Shown: positions 36,839 to 45,270, counted from the stretch's first letter. The stretch: DNA of 46,897 nt from an uncultured Lachnospiraceae bacterium (GCA_947626395.1 CANQRU010000029.1:1-46897), one strand, 5' to 3'. Notes: generated from the letters alone by a model not told the origin. Numbers and translations are program-made.

Positions 36839-36890
36839 CAGAACAATAAAACAGAGGATTCATAAATATTTTCAGAAGAAAGGTGATTTC

Positions 36891-37820
36891 ATGACAAGCA
36901 GAGAACTTCTTTACGTCAAGACCATAGCCGACGAGAAAAGCATCACCGGCGCGGCCCGGAAGCTCTATATGGCCCAGCCGTCTTTAAGCCAGGCTCTCCA
37001 GAAGCTGGAGGAACAGATCGGCACGCCGCTATTCAAGCGCACCACCGGCGGGCTCACGCTCACCTACGCGGGCGAGCGTTACTACTATATGGCCTGCCAG
37101 ATCCTCAAGATGTACGAGAATTTTGAGATCGAGGTCAGCGACATCAACAACTTAAAGACCGGCCGCATCCATTTCGGCATCACCAACCATCTGGGAATGC
37201 TTCTCCTGCCCCAGACCATGAAGCGGTTCCAGGAGATCTGTCCGTTCGTCGAGGTGCAGGTGGCCGAAGACACCACCGCGATCCTGGAGAAACGCCTGCT
37301 GTCCGGCGAACTGGATTTTCTCGTAATGCACGCCCCCGCCCAGACCCAGGAGACCCGCATCCAGTACGAGATCCTTCAGCGGGATCCCTTTGTCGTGGTC
37401 CTGTCGCCGGATCATGCGCTGGTGGAAAAGGCGGTCCCGCGCGAAGGCTCGCCCTATCCGGTTCTGGATATCCGTCTTCTGGCCGGCGAACCCATGATCC
37501 GTTTAAATCCCGAGCAGCGCATCCGTCAGGTGACCGACACGGTCTTAAGGCGCGCCGGTATCCGCGACATCCGGACCGTCATGACGCTTAGGAACCATAT
37601 CACAGCCCAGCTTCTGGCGTCCGAGGGCGTGGGCATTACCATGGTGCCGCTCCAGTATTCCAGGCTTACCATCGAGCACCGCCGCCCGCCGGTCCTTCTG
37701 TCCATCGAGGATCGTTACAGGGCGTGGTGGGACCTGTGTATCGCCACGACCCAGGACAGCTTTCTCTCCAAAGCGGATCAATTGTTTCTGCGCTGCATGA
37801 AGGAAGTCGCTATTGATTGA
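36891..37820 (+). CDS. LysR-family regulator divergent from hydratase gene
   Basis: 309 aa with AAAGGTG before ATG. N-terminal helix-turn-helix ITGAARKLYMAQPSLSQALQKLE (about residues 18-40), then the type 2 periplasmic-binding-like effector domain (about 90-300). Divergence from the hydratase gene with overlapping promoters suggests that it controls the hydratase, perhaps citDEF as well; the ligand is probably a tricarboxylate (inference). It is paralogous to the next gene, sharing a similar recognition helix and the TLTYAG motif. Confidence 0.9.
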   Translation: MTSRELLYVKTIADEKSITGAARKLYMAQPSLSQALQKLEEQIGTPLFKRTTGGLTLTYAGERYYYMACQILKMYENFEIEVSDINNLKTGRIHFGITNHLGMLLLPQTMKRFQEICPFVEVQVAEDTTAILEKRLLSGELDFLVMHAPAQTQETRIQYEILQRDPFVVVLSPDHALVEKAVPREGSPYPVLDIRLLAGEPMIRLNPEQRIRQVTDTVLRRAGIRDIRTVMTLRNHITAQLLASEGVGITMVPLQYSRLTIEHRRPPVLLSIEDRYRAWWDLCIATTQDSFLSKADQLFLRCMKEVAID

Positions 37821-38007
37821 AACCGTTTCCTATGGTATACTTTCTATAATCGTCTGAAACAGGATACGCGCGGTCTGACGCGTCCGGACGCATCGTTTTC
37901 TGCGTTTTCCGTTCCGCCAGCCACGCAGACCATCTGCGGTGTGAAACATCCGGCCGCCTCCCCGCGCCGCCGGACCACACTGCCTTACTAAGGAGCCAGC
38001 CAGTAAA

Positions 38008-38922
38008 ATGAATGTCAAACACGCCCAGTACATGCTTACGATCCTTCAGGAAGGCAGCATTACCGCCGCCGCCCGTAAGCTCTATGTCTCCCAGCCCTCT
38101 CTGAGCCAGATGGTGAAGCTTGTAGAGAATAATCTGGGAATGCCCATCTTCGACCGCAGCACCGATCCCATCACCCTGACCTACGCCGGCCAGAAATATA
38201 TGGAAGCCGCCCGCCAGATCCTGACCATCAATCAGAACCTGGCCAAAGAGATCCGGGAGATCAACCAGGAAGACCATGGCACCATTGAGCTGGGCATTCC
38301 GGTCCAGCGGGCCATGCAGGTAATGCCCTATGTGATGCCCAGATTCACACAGATGTATCCCCATGTGGAGATCAATACCCACGAATTCGGCTCCGCCACC
38401 TTAGAGTCCATGGTGCTGGAAGGCCATGTGGATTTCGCGTGCCTGACCACATTTCCGCGCCATGAAGAACTGGAATATATTCTGGTCGAGACTGAAGAAC
38501 TGGTTCTGTTGACCGGCACCGGCTCCGCCATCGCAAAGCGCATCCCGGCAGGAACGCCTATCGATATCACTGAGGCCAGGGACGAGATGTTCGTCAACAT
38601 CAAATCCGGCCACAGCGTCCGCACGACTCAGGACATGCTCTTCATCCGTAAAAATATGCGCCCGAAGATCCTTCTGGAGACTATCAGCATCGAGGTGGCC
38701 AAGCGCACCGCCGTCGCCTGCAACGCGGTCATGATCTGCCCGCAGAATTATATCGAGATGACGCCCGAGCTGCTGCCGGACTGCGTCATGTACCCGCTCC
38801 TTGACATCGACAGCCGCAGAAGCTTCTACATCTGCCACCGCAAGGACCGGTATCTTCCCAAATACATCCGGGATTTCATCCGGATCCTGACGGAGAAGGA
38901 GCATCCGTTTATTGTGGAATAG
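38008..38922 (+). CDS. LysR-family regulator, second of tandem pair
   Basis: 304 aa; AAGGAG lies 11 bases before ATG. Helix-turn-helix ITAAARKLYVSQPSLSQMVK (about 17-36), then the effector-binding domain. It follows the preceding LysR gene by 187 nt, where a TATAAT at about 37846 could serve a separate promoter. It converges on the CHR transporter pair, ending 8 nt from it. Which genes it controls is not obvious: citX and the hydratase are the nearest candidates. Confidence 0.88.
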   Translation: MNVKHAQYMLTILQEGSITAAARKLYVSQPSLSQMVKLVENNLGMPIFDRSTDPITLTYAGQKYMEAARQILTINQNLAKEIREINQEDHGTIELGIPVQRAMQVMPYVMPRFTQMYPHVEINTHEFGSATLESMVLEGHVDFACLTTFPRHEELEYILVETEELVLLTGTGSAIAKRIPAGTPIDITEARDEMFVNIKSGHSVRTTQDMLFIRKNMRPKILLETISIEVAKRTAVACNAVMICPQNYIEMTPELLPDCVMYPLLDIDSRRSFYICHRKDRYLPKYIRDFIRILTEKEHPFIVE

Positions 38923-38930
38923 GCGTCTGC

Positions 38931-39500
38931 TCACCCGATCAAAAGTCCCAGCACCGCCGCGATCAAAATCGTCTTCGGAATCGACAGCTTGAACTTCAGA
39001 AGGATCACACCGGTGATGACCGCGATCAGCACCAGGTTCCAGGAGATCCCGCTAAGGAACGCCGAAAGCGAGAATCCGCTCAAATCGATCACGCCGCCCG
39101 CCACGAAGGTGGACACGCTCAGCGTCACCGCCGCGGCCGCCAGCATCCCCAGGCTCGCCGGACGCACGCCGCGCATGGCGCTCTCCAGATATTTATTACC
39201 CTTCATATGCAGGATGAAATGGGCCGCCAGCATCGACAGCGTCAGCGACGGCATCATGACGCCGAGGCTGGCGAAAAGCGCCCCCGGAATACCCGCCGTT
39301 CTGAGGCCCACGAAGGTCGCGCAGTTGATTCCCAGCGACCCCGGCGTCATTTCAGCCACGGCCACGATGTCCATGACTTCCGCCGCCGTCATCCATCCGT
39401 AGCGCAGCACCTCGTCGTTGATGACCGGGATCATGGTCATACCGCCGAAGCTGCAGAATCCGATCTTCATAAAGGAGATAAATAATTTAAGATAGATCAT
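38931..39500 (-). CDS. short CHR-domain (chromate transporter family) protein, second half
   Basis: 189 aa. The CHR signature appears near the N terminus (FMKIGFCSFGGMTMIPVINDEV, then YGWMTAAEVMDIVAVAEMTPG). Five to six hydrophobic segments follow. It overlaps the first half by 14 bp, so the two short proteins probably form a heterodimer, equivalent to one long ChrA. Members of this family export chromate in some bacteria; most pairs in anaerobes have no tested substrate, and the location among citrate genes makes another anion possible. Confidence 0.85.
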   Translation of the reverse strand: MIYLKLFISFMKIGFCSFGGMTMIPVINDEVLRYGWMTAAEVMDIVAVAEMTPGSLGINCATFVGLRTAGIPGALFASLGVMMPSLTLSMLAAHFILHMKGNKYLESAMRGVRPASLGMLAAAAVTLSVSTFVAGGVIDLSGFSLSAFLSGISWNLVLIAVITGVILLKFKLSIPKTILIAAVLGLLIG

Positions 39501-40044
39501 CGCTTATCCTCCCTCTCCAGATCAGAAGTCCCAACGCCAGCGCGATCAGGATCAGCAGAAGCTTACTGAAGCCGGTCAGCGCGCACACCACAAAGCTGAC
39601 GGCAAGGATCACCCAGGCCGATTTCCCGCGGATCGCGGTCCCCCGCATCCGCACACAGGCGCTGATGATGATCGGAATAACCACGCTGCGGACGCCGTTT
39701 AAGATCTTCGCCACATAGATATTGTCCCGCAGGGACTCATAGAAATATGTCACCACCGCGATGGCCACAAGCGCCGGCAACGACAGCCCGAAGGCCGCGG
39801 CCACAGCTCCCGCCGCGCCGGCCATGGTATAACCGCAGAAGACCGACATATTGATGATCATGATCCCCGGAAATGATTTGGCCAGGGACATATAGTCCAC
39901 GATCTGTTCCTCTGTCATCCAGCCCTTTTTGTCCACAAATTCATTCTGGATCTGGGCGATGATGCTCCACCCGCCGCCGAAAGTAAACAGGCCGATCTTC
40001 GCCATAATGAAGAAAATGGCCGGCAGCCGTTTGGTCTTTTCCAT
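39487..40044 (-). CDS. short CHR-domain (chromate transporter family) protein, first half
   Basis: 185 aa from ATG 40042-40044, with AAAGGATGACGGGAAG upstream; two upstream in-frame ATGs would add charged residues not found in the family. The CHR motif reads IGLFTFGGGWSIIAQIQNEF, then KKGWMTEEQIVDYMSLAKSFPG. The remaining part is hydrophobic with about five helices. The gene is translationally coupled to the second half. Its N terminus faces the citX promoter region, so the two are divergent. Confidence 0.85.
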   Translation of the reverse strand: MEKTKRLPAIFFIMAKIGLFTFGGGWSIIAQIQNEFVDKKGWMTEEQIVDYMSLAKSFPGIMIINMSVFCGYTMAGAAGAVAAAFGLSLPALVAIAVVTYFYESLRDNIYVAKILNGVRSVVIPIIISACVRMRGTAIRGKSAWVILAVSFVVCALTGFSKLLLILIALALGLLIWRGRISDDLS

Positions 40045-40177
40045 CTTCCCGTCATCCTTTCTCCTTAATCGTTCCATACCGCGCTCACCGGGATCGCGCT
40101 TTCTGAACACTTCTTTCCGCGCATTCCGGCAGAACCCCGTATTGTCCTATCATACCGCCCTTTTTTCTCTCCGTCAA

Positions 40178-40214
40178 ATAGGTTTTCTTCATAGCTGCCA
40201 TAGCCAAAACCTAT
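40178..40214. promoter_or_regulatory. inverted-repeat operator candidate upstream of citX
   Basis: ATAGGTTTT (40178-40186) and AAAACCTAT (40206-40214) with a 19-bp gap. The gap contains CATAGC twice, 10 bp apart, and a related CATAGAC recurs at 40259. It lies between the divergent CHR and citX genes. The rest of this 410-bp spacer shows only the citX promoter. Confidence 0.45.
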
Positions 40215-40276
40215 ATAACTACTGCGATATTACATGGATAACCCTGCATTTATGCGTGCCATAGACCATTATGTAT

Positions 40277-40305
40277 TTGCCAACCTATTGATTCTCAGTT
40301 ATAAT
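40277..40305 (+). promoter_or_regulatory. promoter of citX
   Basis: -35 TTGCCA (40277-40282), exactly 17 bp, -10 TATAAT (40300-40305). It gives a leader of about 140 nt before citX. Confidence 0.8.
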
Positions 40306-40454
40306 GATAAACTGACAAGCGTTAACCTGCATTCGGATCACTCTGCGTCCCGTACCGTCGGGAACGGCTTTGCAAGCGATCGTTTCACTCCAATTTCTGC
40401 CAGGAAAACAGTGGATTTCCCGTCGAAAGCGGGCGACAAACGGAGGACACATTC

Positions 40455-40958
40455 ATGGAAGACGTCAGTTTAATGGATATGCTAAATGCGAGGGAGGCGC
40501 GTTGCCGGCTCCAGCAGAGACTTCTAAACGCCCATCAAAAGCCTCTGATCTGCCTGACCTTAAATATCCCGGGTCCGGTGAAGATACTGCCCGGCATACC
40601 GGAAGCCTTTGAGACCGGACGCGGAAGGATCGAATCGGTTCTCAGTAAGAATCAGATCCCCACGCTCCGCTCAGAGGCGGTACGGGAGAAGACCGGATAT
40701 GAAGCTTTCTACTGCGTGGACGCTTCGCCGGAAACGGCCAAGAAGCTGATGATCGCCTTAGAGGATCAGGACCGTCTCGGACGGCTCTTCGACATCGACG
40801 TGCTGCGCACGGACGGCACAAAGGTATCCCGCGAGGAACTGGGCTTCGCCCCGCGCCGCTGCCTTCTGTGCGGCCGGCCGGCCCATGTGTGCAGCCGCAG
40901 CCGCGCACACAGTGTGGCGGAACTGACAGAAGAAATTACTCGAATTTTAGAAGCATAA
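40455..40958 (+). CDS. citX: apo-citrate lyase phosphoribosyl-dephospho-CoA transferase
   Basis: 167 aa, ATG with CGGAGGACACATTC upstream. It transfers the prosthetic-group precursor onto apo-CitD, releasing pyrophosphate. Hallmarks: an N-terminal REARCRLQQRLL, LTLNIPGPVK in the first third, RLFDIDVL (about 113-120), a following Arg/Gly pair, and the Cys-rich RRCLLCGRPAHVCSRSRAH (about 136-154). Length is typical for stand-alone CitX, not the CitXG fusion. CitG, which makes the precursor, is not found in the window. The gene is monocistronic with its own promoter and terminator. Confidence 0.93.
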   Translation: MEDVSLMDMLNAREARCRLQQRLLNAHQKPLICLTLNIPGPVKILPGIPEAFETGRGRIESVLSKNQIPTLRSEAVREKTGYEAFYCVDASPETAKKLMIALEDQDRLGRLFDIDVLRTDGTKVSREELGFAPRRCLLCGRPAHVCSRSRAHSVAELTEEITRILEA

Positions 40959-40963
40959 ATATT

Positions 40964-40995
40964 GACGCAATCTGCTTTCATTAACAGATTGCGTC
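40964..40995 (+). terminator. terminator between citX and RhuM-Fic gene
   Basis: GACGCAATCTG (40964-40974) and CAGATTGCGTC (40985-40995), an 11-bp perfect stem with a 10-nt loop directly after the citX stop. T-runs are weak on both sides; it may serve both convergent genes. Confidence 0.65.
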
Positions 40996-41012
40996 TGTCA
41001 TATATTCACTCG

Positions 41013-41960
41013 TCAGTTCTTCATACAATTCATAATAACCGTTATCATCATTTCCATCTCTTCCGGTCTGGATTCGGCGATCATAATCGTCAGTGCCACG
41101 AGAGTATGGTCGTCGATCATTTTCTCTCCATCCGCAAACAATGCATGATTCTTATCAAGAAAATACAGAAACATGGTCGCGGCAATCCGTTTGTTGCCGT
41201 CATAAAAGCTGTGATTCTTCGTCACAAAATAAAGCAGGTGCGCCGCCTTTTCCTCCAGCGTGGCATACACTTCCCTCCCGCCGAAAGATTGATAGATATT
41301 GCCGATACTTCCCCGAAATGAATCATCCTTTTCCTTTCCGAAAAGCTCTGATTCATCGCCGAAACGCATACTGTCGATCACTCGCCGGCACTCTTCATAA
41401 GTGAGAACATACGCGGCCTCCCTGCCCTTCGGGCGCTCCATATTCTGATGATCATAGGAATCCAGCAGGCTTAGCGCCTCATTATACTTTTCGATTACTG
41501 AAAGCACCTGCCCGCTGTCCAGGGCGTTTCCTGTACGCTTCATGACCCGTATCACCTCGCCAAGCTGATTGATACGATTATTGTTCAGCGCATATCCTTT
41601 CATTATGTATTCTTTCAGGATGGAATTCGCCCACTTGCGAAATACAACGCCTCGCTGGGATTTTACCCGATATCCGACAGAAATAATGACATCGAGGTTG
41701 TAGTACTCCGTCATATGCGTCTGCATTTTCCCTTCCATGGCACCATGCCGAGTGGTAGTCGCAAATTTTGCGACCACCTCCTGCCCTGCTAATTCATCGC
41801 GCAACGCATTCGCGATGTGCTTTCCTATCGTTTTAATATCACGCCCAAATAATTCCGACATTTGCGCACGGTTAAGCCACACCATTTCCTGTTCCGGCGT
41901 TACGGGCACTTCAAGCCTGATGTCATTATACTCGAATAATACAATTTCCCTTTTCTCCAT
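41013..41960 (-). CDS. RhuM-like DNA-binding domain fused to Fic/Doc domain
   Basis: 315 aa; GGGAGGTGCTGTAA before ATG. Residues about 1-130 are RhuM-like: VWLNRAQMSELFGRDIKTIGKHI is a putative helix-turn-helix, followed by MTEYYNLDVIISVGYRVKSQRGVVFRKWA. The C-terminal half is Fic/Doc-type: HSFYDGNKRIAATMFLYFLD (about 252-271) matches H-x-F-x-D-G-N-K-R, with Lys instead of Gly, as in Doc, a kinase of EF-Tu. No separate antitoxin gene is adjacent, so the N-terminal domain may give control. Base composition is lower in GC than its neighbours, hinting at transfer. Follows xpt by 25 nt. Confidence 0.85.
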   Translation of the reverse strand: MEKREIVLFEYNDIRLEVPVTPEQEMVWLNRAQMSELFGRDIKTIGKHIANALRDELAGQEVVAKFATTTRHGAMEGKMQTHMTEYYNLDVIISVGYRVKSQRGVVFRKWANSILKEYIMKGYALNNNRINQLGEVIRVMKRTGNALDSGQVLSVIEKYNEALSLLDSYDHQNMERPKGREAAYVLTYEECRRVIDSMRFGDESELFGKEKDDSFRGSIGNIYQSFGGREVYATLEEKAAHLLYFVTKNHSFYDGNKRIAATMFLYFLDKNHALFADGEKMIDDHTLVALTIMIAESRPEEMEMMITVIMNCMKN

Positions 41961-41985
41961 TTACAGCACCTCCCAATACAAAATA

Positions 41986-42576
41986 TCAGGCGTTCTGCTG
42001 CTCCCTGAACACGATCTCCCCCGTCGCCGGATCCATGCTCTCGACAATGGCCAGGGACTCCAGGTGGATACCCATATCCCGGATCATCTTTCCACCCGGC
42101 TGGAACCCCTTTTCGATGCAGATGCCGATGCCTTCCACGGTCGCGCCTGCGCTCTGCACCAGTTCGATCAGCCCCTTCAGCGCGCAGCCGTTGGCCAGGA
42201 AATCGTCGATGATCAGCACATGATCCTCCGGCCCGATGAAGCGCTTGGAAACCATCACGTCGTACACTCTCCCGTGAGTGTAGCTCTGCACCTTCGTCGT
42301 ATAGACGTCTCCCGACAGGTTCAGGCTCTGGGCCTTCTTCGCGAACAGCACCGGCACATGGAAGCATTCCGCCACCACGCAGGCGATGCCGATCCCGCTG
42401 GCCTCAATGGTCAGGATCTTGTTGATGGGCTTATCGGCAAAAAGCCGCTTAAACTCCATGCCCATCTCGTGAAACAGGTCCACATCCATCAGATGATTCA
42501 GAAAACAGTCTACCTTCAGTACATCGCCCTCCGCCAGGATACCGTCCCTGCGGATTCTCTCTTCCAGTGCTTTCAT
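41986..42576 (-). CDS. xpt: xanthine phosphoribosyltransferase
   Basis: 196 aa from ATG 42574-42576 (AGGAG ten bases upstream; an earlier ATG lacks a ribosome site). It makes XMP from xanthine and PRPP in purine salvage. It begins [31 protein letters not shown] style sequence (N-terminal substrate hood). The PRPP loop is [17 protein letters not shown] (about 124-140), with two acidic residues. Length fits Bacillus Xpt (194 aa). No pbuX permease follows; instead the RhuM-Fic gene is next on the same strand. Confidence 0.94.
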   Translation of the reverse strand: MKALEERIRRDGILAEGDVLKVDCFLNHLMDVDLFHEMGMEFKRLFADKPINKILTIEASGIGIACVVAECFHVPVLFAKKAQSLNLSGDVYTTKVQSYTHGRVYDVMVSKRFIGPEDHVLIIDDFLANGCALKGLIELVQSAGATVEGIGICIEKGFQPGGKMIRDMGIHLESLAIVESMDPATGEIVFREQQNA

Positions 42577-42616
42577 GCTGCCCGTCTCTCCTTTATGTAA
42601 AAATTGTATTAAATGC

Positions 42617-42645
42617 ATTCTAACAGAATAACGCCTGTTTGGAAA
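42617..42645 (-). promoter_or_regulatory. candidate promoter of xpt
   Basis: Minus-strand -35 TTTCCA (42640-42645), 17 bp, -10 TAGAAT (42617-42622). The leader would be only about 34 nt, leaving no room for the purine riboswitch that often precedes xpt. Confidence 0.45.
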
Positions 42646-42710
42646 GCATTATTTTGCATGTTTTCCCTTTCCTTTGCACAGGATACTTCCGCCACTTATT
42701 GTTCTTGGAT

Positions 42711-42843
42711 ACTGTCGTCTATTTCCAATGCTTTTCCTGGGAAAAAAACTCCCAGAAGCTGCGTCCACTTTCAATGCGTCTTCTGCAAGAAACTACTCAC
42801 AGAAACTGCCGTCTATTTCCAGTGTCTCTCCCGCAGGAAGATG
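42711..42843. repeat. degenerate tandem triplication of the GH95 3' end, period 47 bp
   Basis: Three related units begin at 42711, 42758 and 42805, each exactly 47 bp apart. The third is the real 3' end of the GH95 gene and codes on the minus strand for AGETLEIDGSFCE. The other two, beyond the stop codon, translate in shifted frames to EDALKVDAASG and GKALEIDDSIQE, which still resemble it. Similarity between units is roughly 60-75 percent. Confidence 0.65.
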
Positions 42844-45270
42844 GATCTCGCGATATTTCCCCTCATACAGAATCTTGGTATGGATCCCGGAATACGCGGT
42901 GAGCCGGAATCGTTTAAGCTCGTGGTCTTCCCACATAATATCCACCTCACAGTTGCCGCGAACACGCAGCCCCCGGACGCTTCCGCCCGTCCATTCGGAA
43001 GGCAGGGCCGGCAGCAGAACGATCCGCTCGGCGGAGCTTTGAACAAGCATCTGGGCAATGGCTGCCGCCGCGCCGAAATTGCCGTCGATCTGGAACGGCG
43101 GATGGCGGTCGAACAGGTTCGGGTAGACGGAAGAGGCCAGCAGCTGCTTCAGGTTATGAAGCGCCTCATCCCCATCCCACAGCTTCGCGTAATGATTGAT
43201 GATCCAGGCCCGGCTCCAGCCGGTATGGCCGCCGCCGTTGGCGAGACGGTGCTTCAGCGTGGCGCGGGCGGCCGCCGCGAGCTCCGGCGTGCCGTCAACT
43301 GTGATCTGCTGGGACGGATGCAGACCATACAGGTGGGAAATGTGCCGGTGTCCCGGTTCGCATTCCTCGTAATCTTCGATCCATTCCAGGATCCTTCCTG
43401 ACCGGCCGATCCTGGTGGGAACCAGCCTGCCTAAGGTCTCTCTGACCTGCGCAAGAAATGCGTCTTCGTCCGGAATTCCGGTCTCGGCCAGACGGAGTTT
43501 CCGCTGGTATACACGATTCTCTTCATAACCACGTTCTTCCGGATCAGCCGATGACTTTGTTGTATCCTCCACCCGTATATTCTGAATCCGCTGCACATTC
43601 TGACTGTTCTCCGCTTTATGACCGTCAGGCGGCATATTCCGGTCTCCCCGCACCTCCCGTGCCGCCATCAGACACTCACTGAACAGATCCCTCAGAATCT
43701 GGTTATCCATCGTGGCCCCATAAGTCACCGCCCCGCTCTCTCCGTTCGGAAGCCGGTATCTGTTCTCCGGTGAAGAAGAAGGACACGTCACCAGCCAGCC
43801 GTCCTTCTCCACCAGGAAATCCAGAAAGAACAGCGCCGCCTCGCACATCACCGGATAATACTCCTCCAGGAAATCCAGATCCTTCGTGTATTCGTAATGA
43901 TTCCAGATATGCGTGCAGAGCCACGCCGCCCCCATCACCCAGTAGGTGCTGGGGATCCATGTGTCCTGGGGCGCGCAGTCTCCGTGGATGTCCGTATTAT
44001 GGTGCGCCGCAAATCCGCGGCAGCCGTACATTTCCCGCGCCGTCCTGCGCCCGCTCTTACGCATATTCCTGATCAGCCCGAAAAGCGGCATGTGGCACTC
44101 GGAAAGATTGCAGCATTCCGCCGGCCAGTAATTCATCTCCATATTGATATTGATCGTATACTTGGAGTCCCACGGCGGCTGCATACTCTCGTTCCAGAGC
44201 CCCTGCAGCGTGGCGGGAAGGCCGCCTTCCCGGCTGCACGCGATCAACAGGTACCGCCCGTAATCAAACAGCAGACCGTAAAGCCCCGGATCCGCGCTGC
44301 CCTCCGCAGCATTCTTAATCCGCTCGTCCGTCGGCGCGAGATCACTGGTTCCGGTCCCGGCAAGTTCAAACTTCACCCTGCCGTACAGGCTCCGGTAATC
44401 CTCCCGGTGGCGCTGATACAGCTGCTCATAAGGCTCCCGCGTCGCCCTGTCCATCACAGAACAGAGCTGCTCCCGCAGCATCTCTACCGCTTTCTCATAG
44501 GAAACGTCATCCATTTCCATGCAAGCAGGGCTCCAGTGACGCCTTGCTTGTATTTCTCCTTTGTGCTGATACGACGTATCGGCGCAGTAAATGAGAAGCG
44601 CCTCATCCGCGGCGTCGACACATAAGGTCTGACCGACGACGCTGACCCTCCCCTTCGACGCCCATGCGCTGATGCCGGAGACATAACGGCTGCCGCCCTC
44701 TCCCAGGTTCCCGTACAGGAAGATTCCGTTGTCCGAAAGCCGTCCGATCCCGTCGATGGTCTTTCCCCGTTCGATCCGGATCCGCAGGGAAATGCTCCCG
44801 GGCCTGTCCGCGGTAAACCTTACGATCAGGCAATCCGCCGGATGCGACGCGAAATACTCCCGCTTATAGGATACGCCTCCGCTGACAAACGCAACCCTGC
44901 ATACAGCGTCCTCAAGATCCAGCTCCCGCATGTAATCCTCATATTGATCCGCATTTTCCTGCCGGATCCGGATATCGCCCATCGTTTGGTAAGGATGCAT
45001 GCCGTCCGGGCATCCCGCGAAAGCCAGGTTCAGAAGTTCCTGCGCCCTTCCGATCTCCTGCCGGAAAATAGCTTCCCGGACCTCGCCAAGATAACGGCGC
45101 GCGTCCGGGTTGATCCGGTTCACCTCTCCCCCGTACCAGACGCTCTCCTCGTTCACCTGGATCCGCTCCTGACAAACGCTGCCGAATACCATGGCGCCGA
45201 TCCTGCCGTTTCCCAGCGGCAGCGCTTCCTCCCACACTTCCGCCGGCTGTCGGTACCATAATCTGCTCAT
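42793..45270 (-). CDS. GH95 alpha-L-fucosidase (or alpha-L-galactosidase), cytoplasmic
   Basis: 825 aa with AAAGGAT before ATG; no signal peptide. It starts LWYRQPAEVWEEALPLGNGRIGAMVFG, the GH95 N-terminal domain opening. In the catalytic (alpha/alpha)6 domain: NINMEMNYWPAECCNLSE (about 369-386) with the paired Asn, CPSSSPENRYR (about 470-480) with the likely general acid Glu, HRHISHLYGLHP (about 637-648), GHTGWSRAW (about 672-680) with base-site residues, and RHPPFQIDGNFGAAAA. Family members release alpha-1,2-linked fucose (or L-galactose) by inversion. Lacking export, it should act on imported oligosaccharides. A 43-bp interspersed repeat is embedded in frame at residues about 239-253. Confidence 0.93.
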   Translation of the reverse strand: MSRLWYRQPAEVWEEALPLGNGRIGAMVFGSVCQERIQVNEESVWYGGEVNRINPDARRYLGEVREAIFRQEIGRAQELLNLAFAGCPDGMHPYQTMGDIRIRQENADQYEDYMRELDLEDAVCRVAFVSGGVSYKREYFASHPADCLIVRFTADRPGSISLRIRIERGKTIDGIGRLSDNGIFLYGNLGEGGSRYVSGISAWASKGRVSVVGQTLCVDAADEALLIYCADTSYQHKGEIQARRHWSPACMEMDDVSYEKAVEMLREQLCSVMDRATREPYEQLYQRHREDYRSLYGRVKFELAGTGTSDLAPTDERIKNAAEGSADPGLYGLLFDYGRYLLIACSREGGLPATLQGLWNESMQPPWDSKYTININMEMNYWPAECCNLSECHMPLFGLIRNMRKSGRRTAREMYGCRGFAAHHNTDIHGDCAPQDTWIPSTYWVMGAAWLCTHIWNHYEYTKDLDFLEEYYPVMCEAALFFLDFLVEKDGWLVTCPSSSPENRYRLPNGESGAVTYGATMDNQILRDLFSECLMAAREVRGDRNMPPDGHKAENSQNVQRIQNIRVEDTTKSSADPEERGYEENRVYQRKLRLAETGIPDEDAFLAQVRETLGRLVPTRIGRSGRILEWIEDYEECEPGHRHISHLYGLHPSQQITVDGTPELAAAARATLKHRLANGGGHTGWSRAWIINHYAKLWDGDEALHNLKQLLASSVYPNLFDRHPPFQIDGNFGAAAAIAQMLVQSSAERIVLLPALPSEWTGGSVRGLRVRGNCEVDIMWEDHELKRFRLTAYSGIHTKILYEGKYREIHLPAGETLEIDGSFCE
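44512..44554. repeat. 43-bp interspersed palindromic repeat, copy B, inside GH95
   Basis: It matches 13899-13941 at 41 of 43 positions. Here it is read on the minus strand as part of the GH95 protein (IQARRHWSPACMEM). It lies in a variable loop just before the segment YEKAVEMLREQL that leads into the catalytic domain. The frame is preserved on both sides. Confidence 0.85.

Noticed and set aside
42577-42700. Purine riboswitch before xpt
   Set aside because: No aptamer-like three-way junction or conserved loop sequences could be found, and the promoter lies too close to the start codon.
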